DNA from: Nocardioides jensenii JCM 1364 = NBRC 14755
Lineage (GTDB): Bacteria > Actinomycetota > Actinomycetes > Propionibacteriales > Nocardioidaceae
Reading direction: 5' to 3'
DNA: 35,203 bases
NCBI RefSeq assembly: GCF_001552535.1
Contig: NZ_BCRJ01000092.1
Coordinates: 1-35,203, forward strand
Shown: in pieces, positions 15,041-25,216 of the stretch
Layout of the letters: each line of letters starts with the position of its first letter
How positions within the stretch are numbered: the first letter of the stretch is position 1
Notes under the pieces: model-generated
The model's input: only the letters and a program-made list of their open reading frames with translations
What the model was told of the DNA's origin: nothing
The model's database searches: none
Program-made: the position numbers and the translations under genes

Positions 15041-15062
15041 CAGCTTGAGGGAGAGATCTGAC

Positions 15063-15617
15063 ATGGGTATCGAAGAGAAGCTTCCTAGTGGCGTCCTGCT
15101 GACCACCGTCGAGGGCGTCGCGGGCTACATGCGCAAGGCCTCGTTCTGGCCGGCCACGTTCGGTCTGGCCTGCTGCGCCATCGAGATGATGACCAGCGGT
15201 GGCCCGAAGTACGACCTTGCGCGCTTCGGCATGGAGGTCTTCCGGGCCAGTCCTCGCCAGGCCGACCTGATGATCGTGGCCGGCCGGGTCAGCCAGAAGA
15301 TGGCCCCGGTGCTGCGCCAGATCTATGACCAGATGGCCGAGCCCAAGTGGGTGCTCGCGATGGGCGTGTGCGCGTCGAGCGGCGGCATGTTCAACAACTA
15401 CGCGATCGTGCAGGGCGTCGACCACGTCGTCCCCGTCGACATGTATCTCCCCGGCTGCCCGCCGAGGCCCGAGATGCTGATCGACGCGATCCTCAAGCTC
15501 CACGACCAGGTGCAGCACACCAAGCTCGGTGCCAACCGGGCCGCGCAGATCGTCGACCTCGAGACCGAGGCGCTCAACGCGCTGCCGACCTCCGAGATGA
15601 GGGGCCAGCTGCGATGA
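15063..15617 (+). CDS. nuoB: NuoB, complex I subunit carrying cluster N2
   Basis: A 184-residue peripheral subunit holding the [4Fe-4S] cluster N2, which passes electrons to menaquinone. The four ligands are Cys37 and Cys38 (LACCAIEMM), Cys103 (GVCASSGG) and Cys132 (PGCPPRPE). [18 protein letters not shown] is typical. The ATG at 15063 is preferred because AGGGAGAG lies seven bases upstream; an earlier in-frame start 18 bases before would overlap that site. The stop overlaps the nuoC start in ATGA, so the two are translationally coupled. Confidence 0.97.
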   Translation: MGIEEKLPSGVLLTTVEGVAGYMRKASFWPATFGLACCAIEMMTSGGPKYDLARFGMEVFRASPRQADLMIVAGRVSQKMAPVLRQIYDQMAEPKWVLAMGVCASSGGMFNNYAIVQGVDHVVPVDMYLPGCPPRPEMLIDAILKLHDQVQHTKLGANRAAQIVDLETEALNALPTSEMRGQLR

Positions 15618-16324
15618 GCGACGAGAAGCAGGACAAGCAGGTCGAGCAGCCGGCGGTCGAGCAGTCCCCGGAGAACGTGCCGGCCCCCGTCGGCGAGGTC
15701 GAGACCGTCGGCCGGCGTACCGGCATGTTCGGGGTCACGGGCACCGGCGACACCTCCGGGTACGGCGGCCTCGTCGCTCCGATCGCCTACCCGCCGGCCG
15801 CCCGGCGACCCTTCGGTGGTTGGTTCGACACCGTGGCCGACGGTCTCGACGGCCTGATCGAGAAGGTGGTCATCCACCGCGGCGAGATCACCTTCCACAT
15901 CCACCGCGACAACCTCACCGTCGTGGCACAGAAGCTTCGGGACGACCCGACGCTGCGCTTCGAGCTCTGCTCCGGTGTCAGCGGCGTGCACTACCCCGAC
16001 GACCACGGCCGCGAGCTGCACGCGGTCTACCACCTGCTGTCGATGACCTGGAACCGCCGAGTGCGGCTCGAGGTCTCGGTGCCCGACGCCGACCCCCACA
16101 TCCCCAGCCTCATCGCGACGTACCCCACGGCCGACTGGCACGAGCGCGAGACCTGGGACTTCTTCGGGATCATCTTCGACGGCCACCCCGCGCTGACCCG
16201 CATCCAGATGCCCGACGACTGGCCGGGGCACCCGCAGCGCAAGGACTACCCCTTGGGCGGCATTCCCGTGGAATACAAGGGCGCCACGATTCCGCCCCCC
16301 GACCAGCGGAGGTCGTACAACTGA
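15614..16324 (+). CDS. nuoC: NuoC, complex I 30-kDa-type subunit
   Basis: A 236-residue peripheral-arm subunit. Residues 1-55 are a charged, disordered extension ([17 protein letters not shown]), then an actinobacterial [16 protein letters not shown] segment. The core domain runs from about 75, with the signature [16 protein letters not shown] and [21 protein letters not shown] near the end. It supports NuoB and NuoD around the quinone site. The start ATG overlaps the nuoB stop, and its own TGA shares a base with the nuoD ATG. It is a separate protein, not fused to NuoD as in E. coli. Confidence 0.96.
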   Translation: MSDEKQDKQVEQPAVEQSPENVPAPVGEVETVGRRTGMFGVTGTGDTSGYGGLVAPIAYPPAARRPFGGWFDTVADGLDGLIEKVVIHRGEITFHIHRDNLTVVAQKLRDDPTLRFELCSGVSGVHYPDDHGRELHAVYHLLSMTWNRRVRLEVSVPDADPHIPSLIATYPTADWHERETWDFFGIIFDGHPALTRIQMPDDWPGHPQRKDYPLGGIPVEYKGATIPPPDQRRSYN

Positions 16325-17712
16325 TGGTTTCGACAAGCTCAACCACCGGAAGCCAAGGCTCAACCACCGGCAGCAACGACGACATGTACGCCGGAGCGTC
16401 CGACACCACCGAGGGTCGCGTCTTCACGGTCACCGGCCAGGACTGGGACTCGCTGGTCGAGAGCATCGGCGGCGACGCCGGCGCCGACGAGCGCATCGTG
16501 GTCAACATGGGACCCCAGCACCCCTCGACCCACGGCGTGCTGCGGCTGATCCTCGAGCTCGAGGGCGAGACGGTCACCGAGGCACGGTGCGGCATCGGCT
16601 ACCTGCACACCGGCATCGAGAAGAACATGGAGTTCCGCTCGTGGGTGCAGGGCGTCACGTTCTGCACGCGGATGGACTACCTCGCGCCGTTCCACAACGA
16701 GCTGACCTACTGCCTGGGGGTGGAGCGGCTCCTCGACATCGAGGACCAGATCCCCGAGAAGGCAAATGTCATGCGGGTCCTGCTCTCCGAGCTGAACCGC
16801 ATCTCCTCCCACCTCGTCGCGATCGCCACCGGTGGCATGGAGATCGGCGCCCTGACGGTGATGACGATCGGGTTCCGCGAGCGTGAGCTGGTGCTCGACC
16901 TGTTCGAGCTGATCACCGGCCTCCGCATGAACCACGCGTTCTTCCGCCCCGGCGGCGTCGCCCAGGACCTGCCCCCGGGCGCCCTCGACGAGATCCGCGA
17001 CTTCGTCGCCCTGATGAAGAAGCGCCTCCCCGAGTACGCCGACCTGTGCAACGCGAACCCGATCTTCAAGGCCCGCTTGGAGAATGTCGGTCACCTCGAC
17101 CTGGCCGGCTGCCTGGCGCTGGGCATCACCGGGCCGGTGCTGCGCTCGACCGGCTATGCCTGGGACCTTCGCAAGACCCAGCCCTACTCGGGCTACGAGG
17201 ACTACGACTTCGACGTCCAGACCTGGGACACCTCCGACTCCTACGGCCGGTTCCGCATCCGGCTCAACGAGATGTGGGAGTCGCTCAAGATCATCGAGCA
17301 GGCCGCCGACCGTCTCGCCGGTCTCGAGGGCGCGCCCGTGATGATCGCCGACAAGAAGATCGCCTGGCCCAGCCAGCTGGCCATCGGCAGCGACGGCATG
17401 GGCAACAGCCTCGACCACATCCGCCACATCATGGGTGAGTCGATGGAGGCCCTGATCCACCACTTCAAGCTGGTCACCGAGGGGTTCCGGGTGCCGCCCG
17501 GCCAGGCCTACGTGCCGGTCGAGTCGCCGCGCGGCGAACTCGGCGCCCACGTCGTCTCCGACGGTGGCACCAAGCCGTTCCGGGCGCACTTCCGCGACCC
17601 GTCGTTCACGAACCTGCAGGCCACCAGTGTGATGAGTGAGGGCGGCATGGTCGCCGACGTCATCGTCGCCATCGCCAGCATCGACCCCGTGATGGGAGGC
17701 GTTGACCGATAA
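16324..17712 (+). CDS. nuoD: NuoD, complex I 49-kDa-type subunit
   Basis: A 462-residue subunit that forms the quinone pocket with Nuo[15 protein letters not shown] (61-74) carries the quinone-site histidine loop. [22 protein letters not shown] and the closing [11 protein letters not shown] are all typical. The first 20 residues are odd: Ser/Thr/Gly-rich with a 7-residue repeat, encoded by a 21-base duplicated sequence that resembles a dispersed actinobacterial repeat. GGAGG at 16308-16312 is 11 bases before the ATG at 16324, which shares a base with the nuoC stop. A later ATG at 16384 (residue 21) has no ribosome site but would give a start free of the repeat. The stop overlaps nuoE in TAATG. 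Confidence 0.96.
   Translation: MVSTSSTTGSQGSTTGSNDDMYAGASDTTEGRVFTVTGQDWDSLVESIGGDAGADERIVVNMGPQHPSTHGVLRLILELEGETVTEARCGIGYLHTGIEKNMEFRSWVQGVTFCTRMDYLAPFHNELTYCLGVERLLDIEDQIPEKANVMRVLLSELNRISSHLVAIATGGMEIGALTVMTIGFRERELVLDLFELITGLRMNHAFFRPGGVAQDLPPGALDEIRDFVALMKKRLPEYADLCNANPIFKARLENVGHLDLAGCLALGITGPVLRSTGYAWDLRKTQPYSGYEDYDFDVQTWDTSDSYGRFRIRLNEMWESLKIIEQAADRLAGLEGAPVMIADKKIAWPSQLAIGSDGMGNSLDHIRHIMGESMEALIHHFKLVTEGFRVPPGQAYVPVESPRGELGAHVVSDGGTKPFRAHFRDPSFTNLQATSVMSEGGMVADVIVAIASIDPVMGGVDR
16326..16370 (+). repeat. Dispersed-type repeat at the nuoD start
   Basis: GCTCAACCACCGG occurs at 16337-16349 and 16358-16370, exactly 21 bases apart. The first copy is part of a GGTTTCGACAAGCTCAACC-type sequence (16326-16344 and on), which I know as a common intergenic repeat in Nocardioides and related actinobacteria. 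Here it is in frame within nuoD codons 1-16. Identification as a dispersed repeat is from memory; the duplication is seen directly. Confidence 0.65.
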
Positions 17713-18476
17713 TGGCGATCGACGACAAGACGTACGACGAGCTCCGCGAGATCGCGGCGCGATATCCGCAGGGGCGCTCCGGCCTGCTGCCGATGCTGCA
17801 CCTGGTGCAGTCCGTTGAGGGCAAGGTGACTCCCGAGGGCATCCAGGTCTGCGCGGAGATCCTCGACATCAGCCCGGCCGAGGTGTCCGGTGTCGCGACG
17901 TTCTACACGATGTACAAGCGCCGCCCGGTCGGCGACTACCACGTCGGCGTCTGCACCAACACGCTCTGCGCGGTGATGGGCGGCGACCTGATCTTCGAGC
18001 GGCTCAAGGAGCACCTCGAGGTCGGCAACGACGAGACGACCCCGGACGGCAAGGTCTCGCTGGAGCACATCGAGTGCAACGCGGCCTGCGACTACGCGCC
18101 GGTGATGATGGTCAACTGGGAGTTCATGGACAACCAGACTCCGGAGTCCGCCGTACGCCTGGTCGACGACCTGCGCGCCGGCAACGAGGTCCACTCCACC
18201 CGCGGCCCGCGGCTGTGCACCTGGCGTGAGGCCGAGCGGGTGCTGGCCGGCTTCCCCGACGACCTGGCCGACGAGGGGCCCTCCGCGGGCAAGGCGTCGC
18301 TGGCGGGTGTCGAGATCGCTCGCACCATGGGCTGGACCGCGCCTGCTGGCGAGGCGTCCGCACCGACGGGCTCGACGGCTGACACCAAGGTGGGGGCCGC
18401 CGAGCAGGCCGACACCGCCCGAGCCGAGTCCGAGACGAAGGCCGAAGCGGGCCAGGCCGAGGAGGGCAAGTCGTGA
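17712..18476 (+). CDS. nuoE: NuoE, complex I 24-kDa-type [2Fe-2S] subunit
   Basis: A 254-residue thioredoxin-fold subunit of the NADH dehydrogenase module, carrying cluster N1a. Ligands are Cys81 and Cys86 (GVCTNTLC) and Cys122 and Cys126 (ECNAAC). The core ends near residue 190. A low-complexity Ala/Glu/Thr-rich tail of about 55 residues follows, so the protein is longer than the usual 160-190. It starts at the ATG that overlaps the nuoD stop and ends in a GTGA overlap with nuoF. The tail is probably disordered and may be lineage-specific. Confidence 0.96.
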   Translation: MAIDDKTYDELREIAARYPQGRSGLLPMLHLVQSVEGKVTPEGIQVCAEILDISPAEVSGVATFYTMYKRRPVGDYHVGVCTNTLCAVMGGDLIFERLKEHLEVGNDETTPDGKVSLEHIECNAACDYAPVMMVNWEFMDNQTPESAVRLVDDLRAGNEVHSTRGPRLCTWREAERVLAGFPDDLADEGPSAGKASLAGVEIARTMGWTAPAGEASAPTGSTADTKVGAAEQADTARAESETKAEAGQAEEGKS

Positions 18477-19783
18477 CTGACATGTTGACGCCGGTGCTCA
18501 CCGCGAACTGGGGCACCGACCGCAGCTGGACCCTCGAGGCCTACGAGGCCCAGGGCGGGTACGCCGCGCTGGCGAAGGCCCTGAAGATGAAGCAGGACGA
18601 CGTGATCACCGCGGTCAAGGACTCCGGTCTCCGCGGTCGTGGTGGCGCCGGATTCCCCACGGGACTCAAGTGGAGCTTCATCCCCCAGGACAACCCGAAG
18701 CCGAAGTACCTCGTGGTCAACGCCGACGAGTCGGAGCCGGGCACCTGCAAGGACATCCCGCTGATGATGGCCAGCCCGCACACCCTGGTCGAGGGCGTGA
18801 TCATCTCCTCCTACGCGATCCGGGCCAACCACGCGTTCATCTACGTGCGCGGCGAGGTGCTGCACGTCGTACGCCGACTCCAGGCCGCGGTGCGTGAGGC
18901 GTACGCCGCCGGTCACCTCGGCAAGAACATCCACGGTTCGGGCTACGACCTCGACCTGGTCATCCACGCCGGTGCCGGTGCCTACATCTGTGGCGAGGAG
19001 ACCGCCCTCCTCGACTCCCTCGAGGGCCGTCGCGGCCAACCCCGACTGCGTCCGCCGTTCCCCGCGGTGGCCGGGCTCTACGCCAGCCCGACCGTGATCA
19101 ACAACGTCGAGTCGATCGCGTCGGTGCCGAGCATCATCGACAAGGGCGCCGACTGGTTCGCCTCCATGGGCACCGAGAAGTCCAAGGGCTACGTGATCTA
19201 CTCGCTCTCCGGGCACGTGAAGAAGCCCGGCCAGTACGAAGCGCCGCTCGGCATCACCCTGCGTGAGCTGATCTCCCTCGGCGGCGGCATGCGTCAGGGC
19301 CACGAGCTGAAGTTCTGGACCCCCGGCGGCTCGAGCACGCCGCTGCTCACCGCGGAGCACCTCGACATGCCGCTCGACTACGAGGCAGTCGGTGCGGCCG
19401 GCTCGATGCTGGGCACCCGTGCGCTGCAGATCTTCGACGAGACCACCTGCGTCGTCCGTGCCGTGCTGCGCTGGACCGAGTTCTACAAGCACGAGTCGTG
19501 CGGCAAGTGCACGCCGTGCCGCGAGGGCACGTGGTGGCTGGCGCAGGTCCTGACCCGGCTGGAGAAGGGCCAGGGCACGGAGGAGGACCTCGACGTCCTG
19601 CTCGACCAGTGCGAGAACATCCTCGGCCGCGCGTTCTGTGCCCTGGGTGACGGCGCCACCAGCCCGATCTCGTCGTCCATCCAGCACTTCCGCGACGAGT
19701 ACCTTGCCCACCTCACCCATGGTGGGTGCCCCTTCGACCCGATGACCTCCACGGTCTTCGCGCAGGAAGGAGCCCTCGCGTGA
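18473..19783 (+). CDS. nuoF: NuoF, NADH-binding subunit of complex I
   Basis: A 436-residue subunit that oxidises NADH through FMN and cluster N3. [13 protein letters not shown] (55-67) binds [19 protein letters not shown] (83-94) and [19 protein letters not shown] (167-185) complete the FMN pocket. N3 ligands are Cys343, Cys346, Cys349 ([12 protein letters not shown]) and Cys389 (FCALGDGA). The GTG at 18473 overlaps the nuoE stop and has GGAGG at 18461-18465; an ATG three codons later is too far from that site. It ends in GTGA with nuoG. Confidence 0.97.
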   Translation: MTDMLTPVLTANWGTDRSWTLEAYEAQGGYAALAKALKMKQDDVITAVKDSGLRGRGGAGFPTGLKWSFIPQDNPKPKYLVVNADESEPGTCKDIPLMMASPHTLVEGVIISSYAIRANHAFIYVRGEVLHVVRRLQAAVREAYAAGHLGKNIHGSGYDLDLVIHAGAGAYICGEETALLDSLEGRRGQPRLRPPFPAVAGLYASPTVINNVESIASVPSIIDKGADWFASMGTEKSKGYVIYSLSGHVKKPGQYEAPLGITLRELISLGGGMRQGHELKFWTPGGSSTPLLTAEHLDMPLDYEAVGAAGSMLGTRALQIFDETTCVVRAVLRWTEFYKHESCGKCTPCREGTWWLAQVLTRLEKGQGTEEDLDVLLDQCENILGRAFCALGDGATSPISSSIQHFRDEYLAHLTHGGCPFDPMTSTVFAQEGALA

Positions 19784-22215
19784 CCACGACCCCCGAGAAG
19801 ACCGACCTGGTCACCGTGACCATCGACGGCATCCAGGTCACCGTCCCCAAGGACACCCTGGTGATTCGCGCCGCCGAGCAGGTCGGCGTCCAGATCCCGC
19901 GGTTCTGCGACCACCCGCTGCTGGCGCCGGTCGGCGCCTGCCGCCAGTGCCTCGTCGAGATCCCCGACGCCGGCAACGGCCGCGGCATGCCCAAGCCGCA
20001 GGCCTCGTGCACCATCCCGGTCGCCGAGGGCATGGTGGTCAACACGCAGATCACCTCGGCCGTCGCCGACAAGGCGCAGCAGGGCCAGATGGAGTTCCTG
20101 CTGATCAACCACCCGCTCGACTGCCCGGTCTGTGACAAGGGCGGCGAGTGCCCGCTGCAGAACCAGGCGATGTCCAACGGCCGCGGCGAGTCGCGGTTCT
20201 CGGCCACCGGGGGAGTCAAGCGCACCTTCCCGAAGCCGATCAACATCTCCGCGCAGATCCTGCTCGACCGGGAGCGCTGCATCGTGTGCCAGCGCTGCAC
20301 CCGGTTCGCCTCCGAGATCGCCGGCGACCCGTTCATCGCGCTGGTCGAGCGTGGCGCTCAGCAGCAGATCGGCATTGCGCCCGACGCCCCCTTCCTGTCC
20401 TACTTCTCGGGCAACACGATCCAGATCTGCCCGGTCGGGGCCCTGACCAGTGCCGACTACCGTTTCCGGTCGCGCCCGTTCGACCTGGTCTCGACGCCGT
20501 CGGTCGCCGAGCACGACGCCTGCGGCTCGGCGATCCGGGTCGACCACCGTCGCGGCAAGGTGATGCGCCGGCTGGCCGGCAACGACCCCGAGGTCAACGA
20601 GGAGTGGATCACCGACAAGGACCGCTTCGCCTTCCTCTACGCGCGTCAGGCCGACCGGCTGACGCACCCGCTGGTCCGCGACATCGACAAGGCCGATGGG
20701 AGCCGGGGCGAGCTGCGGCCGGCGTCGTGGCCCGAGGCGTTCGCCGTTGCCGCTCGCGGTCTCGCTGCTGCGCGGCACGGCACCGAAGGCGGCGGCAGCG
20801 GCGTCGGTGTGCTCACCGGTGGTCGCCTGATCGCCGAGGACGCCTACGCCTACAGCAAGTTCGCCCGGGTGGTGCTCGGCACCAACGACATCGACTTCCG
20901 TGCCCGCCCGCACTCCGAGGAGGAGGCCGCGTTCCTGGCCGCCGAGGTCGTGCTGCGGATGCCGGTGACCTACACCGACCTCGAGCAGGCGTCGACCGTC
21001 GTCCTGGCCGGCTTCGAGCCGGAGGACGAGGCCGGGTCCGTGTTCCTGCGCCTGCGCAAGGCAACGGCCCACCACGGCACCCGGGTCGTGGCGCTGGCGC
21101 CGTACACCTCACGGGGCCTGAAGAAGCTCGACGGCCGGCTGGTGCCGACCTCGGCCGGTGCCGAGCGCGACGCACTCCTCGCCCTGGCCGACGACGCTGA
21201 GACCGGTCTCGATGCCACGTCGGTCATCCTGGTCGGCGAGCGCCTGGCCACCGTGCCCGGCGCCCTGACTGCCGCCGCTGACCTGGCTCGTACGACGGGC
21301 GCCCGCCTGGCCTGGATCCCGCGTCGCGCCGGTGACCGTGGCGCGCTCGAGACCGGCTGTCTGCCCAACCTGCTGCCCGGGGGCCGACCGGTCTCCGACG
21401 CGGCAGCCCGCGTCGACGCCGCCACGGCGTGGGGCGTGGCGTCGGTTCCCGATCGGGCCGGACGCGATGCCGACGGCATCATCGCCGCGGTCGCCGCCGG
21501 CGAGCTCTCCGGACTCGTGGTCGGTGGGGTCGAGATCGACGACCTCCCCGACCCGGCCGCGGCCCGCGAGGCGCTGGCCGCCGCGCAGTTCGTGGTCAGC
21601 CTCGAGCTGCGTGAGACCGAGGTGACCCGGGCCGCCGACGTGGTGTTCCCGGTCGCTCCGGTCACCGACAAGGCCGGCATGTTCGTCACCTGGGAGGGTC
21701 GCCCGCGCACGTTCGACGCGGTCTTCGCCAACCCCGGCTCCCTGCCTGACCTGCGCATTCTGGCCGGCATCGCCGAGGAGTCCGGCACGTCGCTCGGCTT
21801 CCGGACCGTCGACGAGGCCCGCCGCCAGATGAACGAGGTCGGCCCCTGGGACGGTGACCGGGCACCGGCCACGCCCGAGCCGAAGATCAAGCAGCGTCGC
21901 CTGGCCCGCAACAAGTTCTGGCTGGCCAGCTGGAAGCAGATGCTCGACAACGGCGTGATGCTGCACGGCGACTCCGCCCTGCTGGCCACCGCTCGCCCGG
22001 CGGTGGCGCGCGTCCCGCAGGCGACGTACGACGTTCTCGCCGGAGCCACCCACGTCACGCTGACCGGTGACCGTGGCGCGATCACGCTGCCGGTCGAGCC
22101 CGCCGACCTGCCCGACGACACGGTCTGGGTGCCGGCCAACAACAGCGGTGACGGCGTGCTGGCCGATCTGGCCTCGCCCGGATCCGCAGTCACGGTGAAG
22201 GCGGTGAAGGCATGA
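19780..22215 (+). CDS. nuoG: NuoG, complex I 75-kDa-type iron-sulfur subunit
   Basis: An 811-residue iron-sulfur subunit that carries electrons from NuoF towards NuoI. N1b ligands are Cys43, 54, 57 and 77. N5 is coordinated by His111, Cys115, Cys118 and Cys124 ([14 protein letters not shown]), N4 by Cys167, 170, 173 and 217. A molybdopterin-type fold without obvious cofactor function follows. The optional N7 site looks lost: where three cysteines are expected near 243-250 only Cys248 remains, and the fourth position is Thr in EEWITDK. The GTG at 19780 overlaps the nuoF stop and has AAGGAG at 19767-19772. It ends in ATGA with nuoH. Confidence 0.96.
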   Translation: MTTTPEKTDLVTVTIDGIQVTVPKDTLVIRAAEQVGVQIPRFCDHPLLAPVGACRQCLVEIPDAGNGRGMPKPQASCTIPVAEGMVVNTQITSAVADKAQQGQMEFLLINHPLDCPVCDKGGECPLQNQAMSNGRGESRFSATGGVKRTFPKPINISAQILLDRERCIVCQRCTRFASEIAGDPFIALVERGAQQQIGIAPDAPFLSYFSGNTIQICPVGALTSADYRFRSRPFDLVSTPSVAEHDACGSAIRVDHRRGKVMRRLAGNDPEVNEEWITDKDRFAFLYARQADRLTHPLVRDIDKADGSRGELRPASWPEAFAVAARGLAAARHGTEGGGSGVGVLTGGRLIAEDAYAYSKFARVVLGTNDIDFRARPHSEEEAAFLAAEVVLRMPVTYTDLEQASTVVLAGFEPEDEAGSVFLRLRKATAHHGTRVVALAPYTSRGLKKLDGRLVPTSAGAERDALLALADDAETGLDATSVILVGERLATVPGALTAAADLARTTGARLAWIPRRAGDRGALETGCLPNLLPGGRPVSDAAARVDAATAWGVASVPDRAGRDADGIIAAVAAGELSGLVVGGVEIDDLPDPAAAREALAAAQFVVSLELRETEVTRAADVVFPVAPVTDKAGMFVTWEGRPRTFDAVFANPGSLPDLRILAGIAEESGTSLGFRTVDEARRQMNEVGPWDGDRAPATPEPKIKQRRLARNKFWLASWKQMLDNGVMLHGDSALLATARPAVARVPQATYDVLAGATHVTLTGDRGAITLPVEPADLPDDTVWVPANNSGDGVLADLASPGSAVTVKAVKA

Positions 22216-23519
22216 TCGCGATGGCGACTGACGAGGTGGCCGGGTTCGGGCACGACGTCTGGTGGGTGGTGCTGGTCAAGGCCGTCCTGATCTTCGTGGT
22301 GCTGGTGGTGCTGACCCTGTTCAACATCTGGTGGGAACGCCGCGTCGTGGCCCGCATGCAGCACCGCATCGGCCCCAACGTGCACGGCCCGTTCGGCCTG
22401 CTGCAGTCACTGGCCGACGGCGTGAAGCTGGCGCTGAAGGAGGACATCATTCCCAAGGCCGCCGACAAGGTGGTCTACATCCTGGCGCCGGTGCTGGCGG
22501 TGATCCCGGCGTTCATCACGTTCTCGGTGATCCCGTTCGGCCCCGAGGTCAACTTCTTCGGTGAGCGCACCCCTCTCCAGCTGACCGACATGCCCGTGGC
22601 CGTGCTGTTCGTGATGGCGGTCGCCTCGATCGGCATCTACGGCATCGTGCTCGGCGGCTGGTCCTCCGGGTCGACGTACTCCCTGATCGGCGGGATCCGC
22701 TCGTCGGCCCAGATGATCTCCTACGAGGTCGCGATGGGCCTGGCCCTGGTCGCGGTGTTCCTCTACGCCGGCTCGATGTCGACCTCCGAGATCGTGGCCG
22801 CCCAGGCCAGCCCGAAGGACGTCAACATCCTGGGCCTCGACGTCCCCCTGCCCGGCTGGTTCGCGCTGATCCTGCTGCCGTCGTTCGTGATCTACGTGAT
22901 CTCGATGATCGGCGAGACCAACCGCGCCCCGTTCGACCTCCCCGAGGCCGAGGGCGAGCTGGTCGGCGGTTTCCACACCGAGTACTCCAGCCTCAAGTTC
23001 GCACTGTTCTTCCTGGCCGAGTACATCAACATGGCGACCGTCTCGGCGTTGGCCACCACGTTGTTCCTCGGGGGATGGCGCGCCCCCTGGCCGATCTCCT
23101 CGATCTGGGAAGGCTCCAACGAGGGCTACTGGCCGTTGATCTGGTTCTTCGGCAAGGTGATGGCCTTCATCTTCGTCTTCATCTGGCTGCGCGGTTCGCT
23201 GCCCCGACTGCGCTACGACCAGTTCATGGCCTTCGGCTGGAAGCGCCTGATCCCGATCGCACTGCTGTGGATCGTGGCGGTGGCGACGATGCGGGCGATC
23301 ACGCTGGGCGACGGCCTCGACCGCAGCCAGCTGATGATCATCATCGGCATCATCCTGGTCGTGTTCCTGGTCGTGCTCTTCATCCCCGAGTCGAAGAAGT
23401 CCGCCACGCAGACACCCGACGCCGAGCCGCCCGCCGGTGGCTATCCCGTTCCGCCCATGCCTGCCGAGGGCGCCGTCCGCGGCGCCGCGGCACCGCTGGT
23501 CTTTCGTGAGGAGATCTGA
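22212..23519 (+). CDS. nuoH: NuoH, membrane subunit at the quinone channel
   Basis: A 435-residue membrane subunit with about eight helices, linking the quinone pocket to the proton pumps. Family motifs are [15 protein letters not shown] near 44-58, [15 protein letters not shown], and [25 protein letters not shown] in the conserved cytoplasmic loop near 237-261, rich in the acidic residues of the so-called E-channel. The last 45 residues are a Pro/Ala-rich tail beyond the usual length. The ATG overlaps the nuoG stop; the TGA shares a base with the nuoI start. Confidence 0.97.
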   Translation: MIAMATDEVAGFGHDVWWVVLVKAVLIFVVLVVLTLFNIWWERRVVARMQHRIGPNVHGPFGLLQSLADGVKLALKEDIIPKAADKVVYILAPVLAVIPAFITFSVIPFGPEVNFFGERTPLQLTDMPVAVLFVMAVASIGIYGIVLGGWSSGSTYSLIGGIRSSAQMISYEVAMGLALVAVFLYAGSMSTSEIVAAQASPKDVNILGLDVPLPGWFALILLPSFVIYVISMIGETNRAPFDLPEAEGELVGGFHTEYSSLKFALFFLAEYINMATVSALATTLFLGGWRAPWPISSIWEGSNEGYWPLIWFFGKVMAFIFVFIWLRGSLPRLRYDQFMAFGWKRLIPIALLWIVAVATMRAITLGDGLDRSQLMIIIGIILVVFLVVLFIPESKKSATQTPDAEPPAGGYPVPPMPAEGAVRGAAAPLVFREEI

Positions 23520-24091
23520 TGGCTCAGAGTGAAGACCCCCGCGGGTTCAAGGAGCAGTTCTGGGACCCCGTCGCAGGGTTCGGGGTCACCTTCCGGACCA
23601 TGTTCAAGAAGGTGGTCACCGAGCAGTACCCGTTCGAGAAGCTGCCCACCGCGCCCCGGTTCCACGGTCGCCACCAGCTGAACCGCTGGCCCGACGGCCT
23701 GGAGAAGTGCATCGGCTGCGAGCTGTGCGCCTGGGCCTGCCCGGCCGACGCGATCTACGTCGAGGGCGCGTCCAACGACGAGAGCGCCAACGGTGAGGGG
23801 CGGTTCAGCCCCGGCGAGCGCTACGGCCGCGTCTACCAGATCAACTACCTGCGCTGCATCCTGTGCGGCCTCTGCATCGAGGCCTGCCCGACCCGCGCGC
23901 TGACGATGACCAACGAGTACGAGCTGGCCGACGACAACCGCGCCGACCTGATCTATGAGAAGTCCGACCTGCTGGCGCCGCTGCTGCCCGGCATGGAGCA
24001 GCCGCCGCACCCCATGCTGATCGGCGAGGACGACCTCGACTACTACCGCGGTGACTTCAAGGCCCGTGCCAACGAGGGGGAGACCCAGTGA
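23519..24091 (+). CDS. nuoI: NuoI, two-[4Fe-4S] ferredoxin-like subunit
   Basis: A 190-residue subunit with clusters N6a and N6b between NuoG and NuoB. Ligands are Cys64, 67, 70 and 74 ([11 protein letters not shown]) and Cys113, 116, 119 and 123 ([11 protein letters not shown]). The N-terminal amphipathic region anchors it to the membrane arm. The insert between the two motifs ([18 protein letters not shown]) is common in actinobacteria. The ATG shares a base with the nuoH stop, and the end overlaps nuoJ in GTGA. Confidence 0.97.
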   Translation: MAQSEDPRGFKEQFWDPVAGFGVTFRTMFKKVVTEQYPFEKLPTAPRFHGRHQLNRWPDGLEKCIGCELCAWACPADAIYVEGASNDESANGEGRFSPGERYGRVYQINYLRCILCGLCIEACPTRALTMTNEYELADDNRADLIYEKSDLLAPLLPGMEQPPHPMLIGEDDLDYYRGDFKARANEGETQ

Positions 24092-24906
24092 CCGCGTTCT
24101 GGATCCTCGCGCCGATCATGGTGCTGGCGGCCCTGGGCATCCTCTTCGTCCGCAAGGCCGTGCACGCAGCGCTGCTGCTGGCCGTGGTCATGATCTCGCT
24201 GGCCATCCTCTACCTCGCGCTCGAGGCGCCGTTCCTCTTCGTCGTGCAGATCATCGTCTACACCGGCGCCATCCTGATGCTGTTCCTGTTCGTGCTGATG
24301 CTGGTCGGCGTCGACGCCTCCGACTCCGTGGTCGAGACGATCCGCGGCCAGCGGGTGCTGGCCACCGTCTTCGGCCTGATCCTCGGTCTGGTCCTGGTGA
24401 TCGGCATCTCGCAGGTCACCTTCGGTGCCGCCGTCGGGCTCGACGACGCCAACGAGGGCGGCAACATCCCCCAGCTGGCGAACCTGTTGTTCAGCAAGTA
24501 CGTCTTCGCCTTCGAGACCACCTCGGCGCTGCTGATCACCGCCGCGATCGGGGCCATGGTGCTCGCCCACCGCGAGCGCCTCACCCCGAAGGAGTCCCAG
24601 GCCGGCGCCGCGGCCCGGCGCATGCGCGAGTACGCCGAGACCGGCCGTCACCCCGGCCCGCTGCCGGCGCCCGGTGTCTTCGCCCGTCACAACTCGGTCG
24701 ACACCCCGGCCCTGCTGCCCGACGGCACCGTCGCCCAGGACTCGATCTCGCGCGTGCTGGCCGCCCGCGGCACCGTGCGCTCGGCCCCGGCACTCTCCGG
24801 TGACATCGACGAGATCAAGCGGCAGCTGGGCCAGGCGCCCGAGCAGTCGCCCGAGGTGGCCGGCAGGTCCGACGCGGCCGCCTCGACCGAGGAGGGCGAC
24901 CAGTGA
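24088..24906 (+). CDS. nuoJ: NuoJ, complex I membrane subunit
   Basis: A 272-residue membrane subunit with five predicted helices in the first 160 residues. [24 protein letters not shown] (about 49-73) is the family signature, containing the pi-bulge helix thought to gate proton transfer. The remaining 110 residues are a hydrophilic tail with no recognised domain, much longer than in E. coli (184 residues in total). The GTG start overlaps the nuoI stop, with GGGGGAGA upstream. It ends in GTGA with nuoK. Confidence 0.95.
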   Translation: MTAFWILAPIMVLAALGILFVRKAVHAALLLAVVMISLAILYLALEAPFLFVVQIIVYTGAILMLFLFVLMLVGVDASDSVVETIRGQRVLATVFGLILGLVLVIGISQVTFGAAVGLDDANEGGNIPQLANLLFSKYVFAFETTSALLITAAIGAMVLAHRERLTPKESQAGAAARRMREYAETGRHPGPLPAPGVFARHNSVDTPALLPDGTVAQDSISRVLAARGTVRSAPALSGDIDEIKRQLGQAPEQSPEVAGRSDAAASTEEGDQ

Positions 24907-25202
24907 GCACCGAGCCCTACATCATCCTCTCCGCGATCCTCTTCACGATCGGCTGCGTCGGCGTCCTCGTGCGGCGCAACGCGATCGTGGTGTTCATGTG
25001 CGTCGAGCTGATGCTCAACGCCTCGAACCTCGCGCTGGTGACGTTCGCCAAGGCCAACGGCAATCTCGACGGTCAGATCGCTGCCTTCTTCGTGATGGTC
25101 GTGGCGGCCGCCGAAGTGGTGGTCGGCCTGGCCATCATCATGACCATCTTCCGTACTCGACGCTCGGCCTCGGTCGACGACGCCAGCCTGCTGAAGTACT
25201 GA
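24903..25202 (+). CDS. nuoK: NuoK, complex I membrane subunit
   Basis: A 99-residue, three-helix subunit of the proton-pumping arm. Glu35 in [11 protein letters not shown] and Glu71 in [12 protein letters not shown] correspond to the two buried glutamates needed for proton transfer. The length is standard. The GTG start overlaps the nuoJ stop. Unlike most junctions here, a 14-base gap follows before nuoL, which has its own ribosome site. Confidence 0.97.
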   Translation: MSTEPYIILSAILFTIGCVGVLVRRNAIVVFMCVELMLNASNLALVTFAKANGNLDGQIAAFFVMVVAAAEVVVGLAIIMTIFRTRRSASVDDASLLKY

Positions 25203-25216
25203 GGTGAACTGACTTG

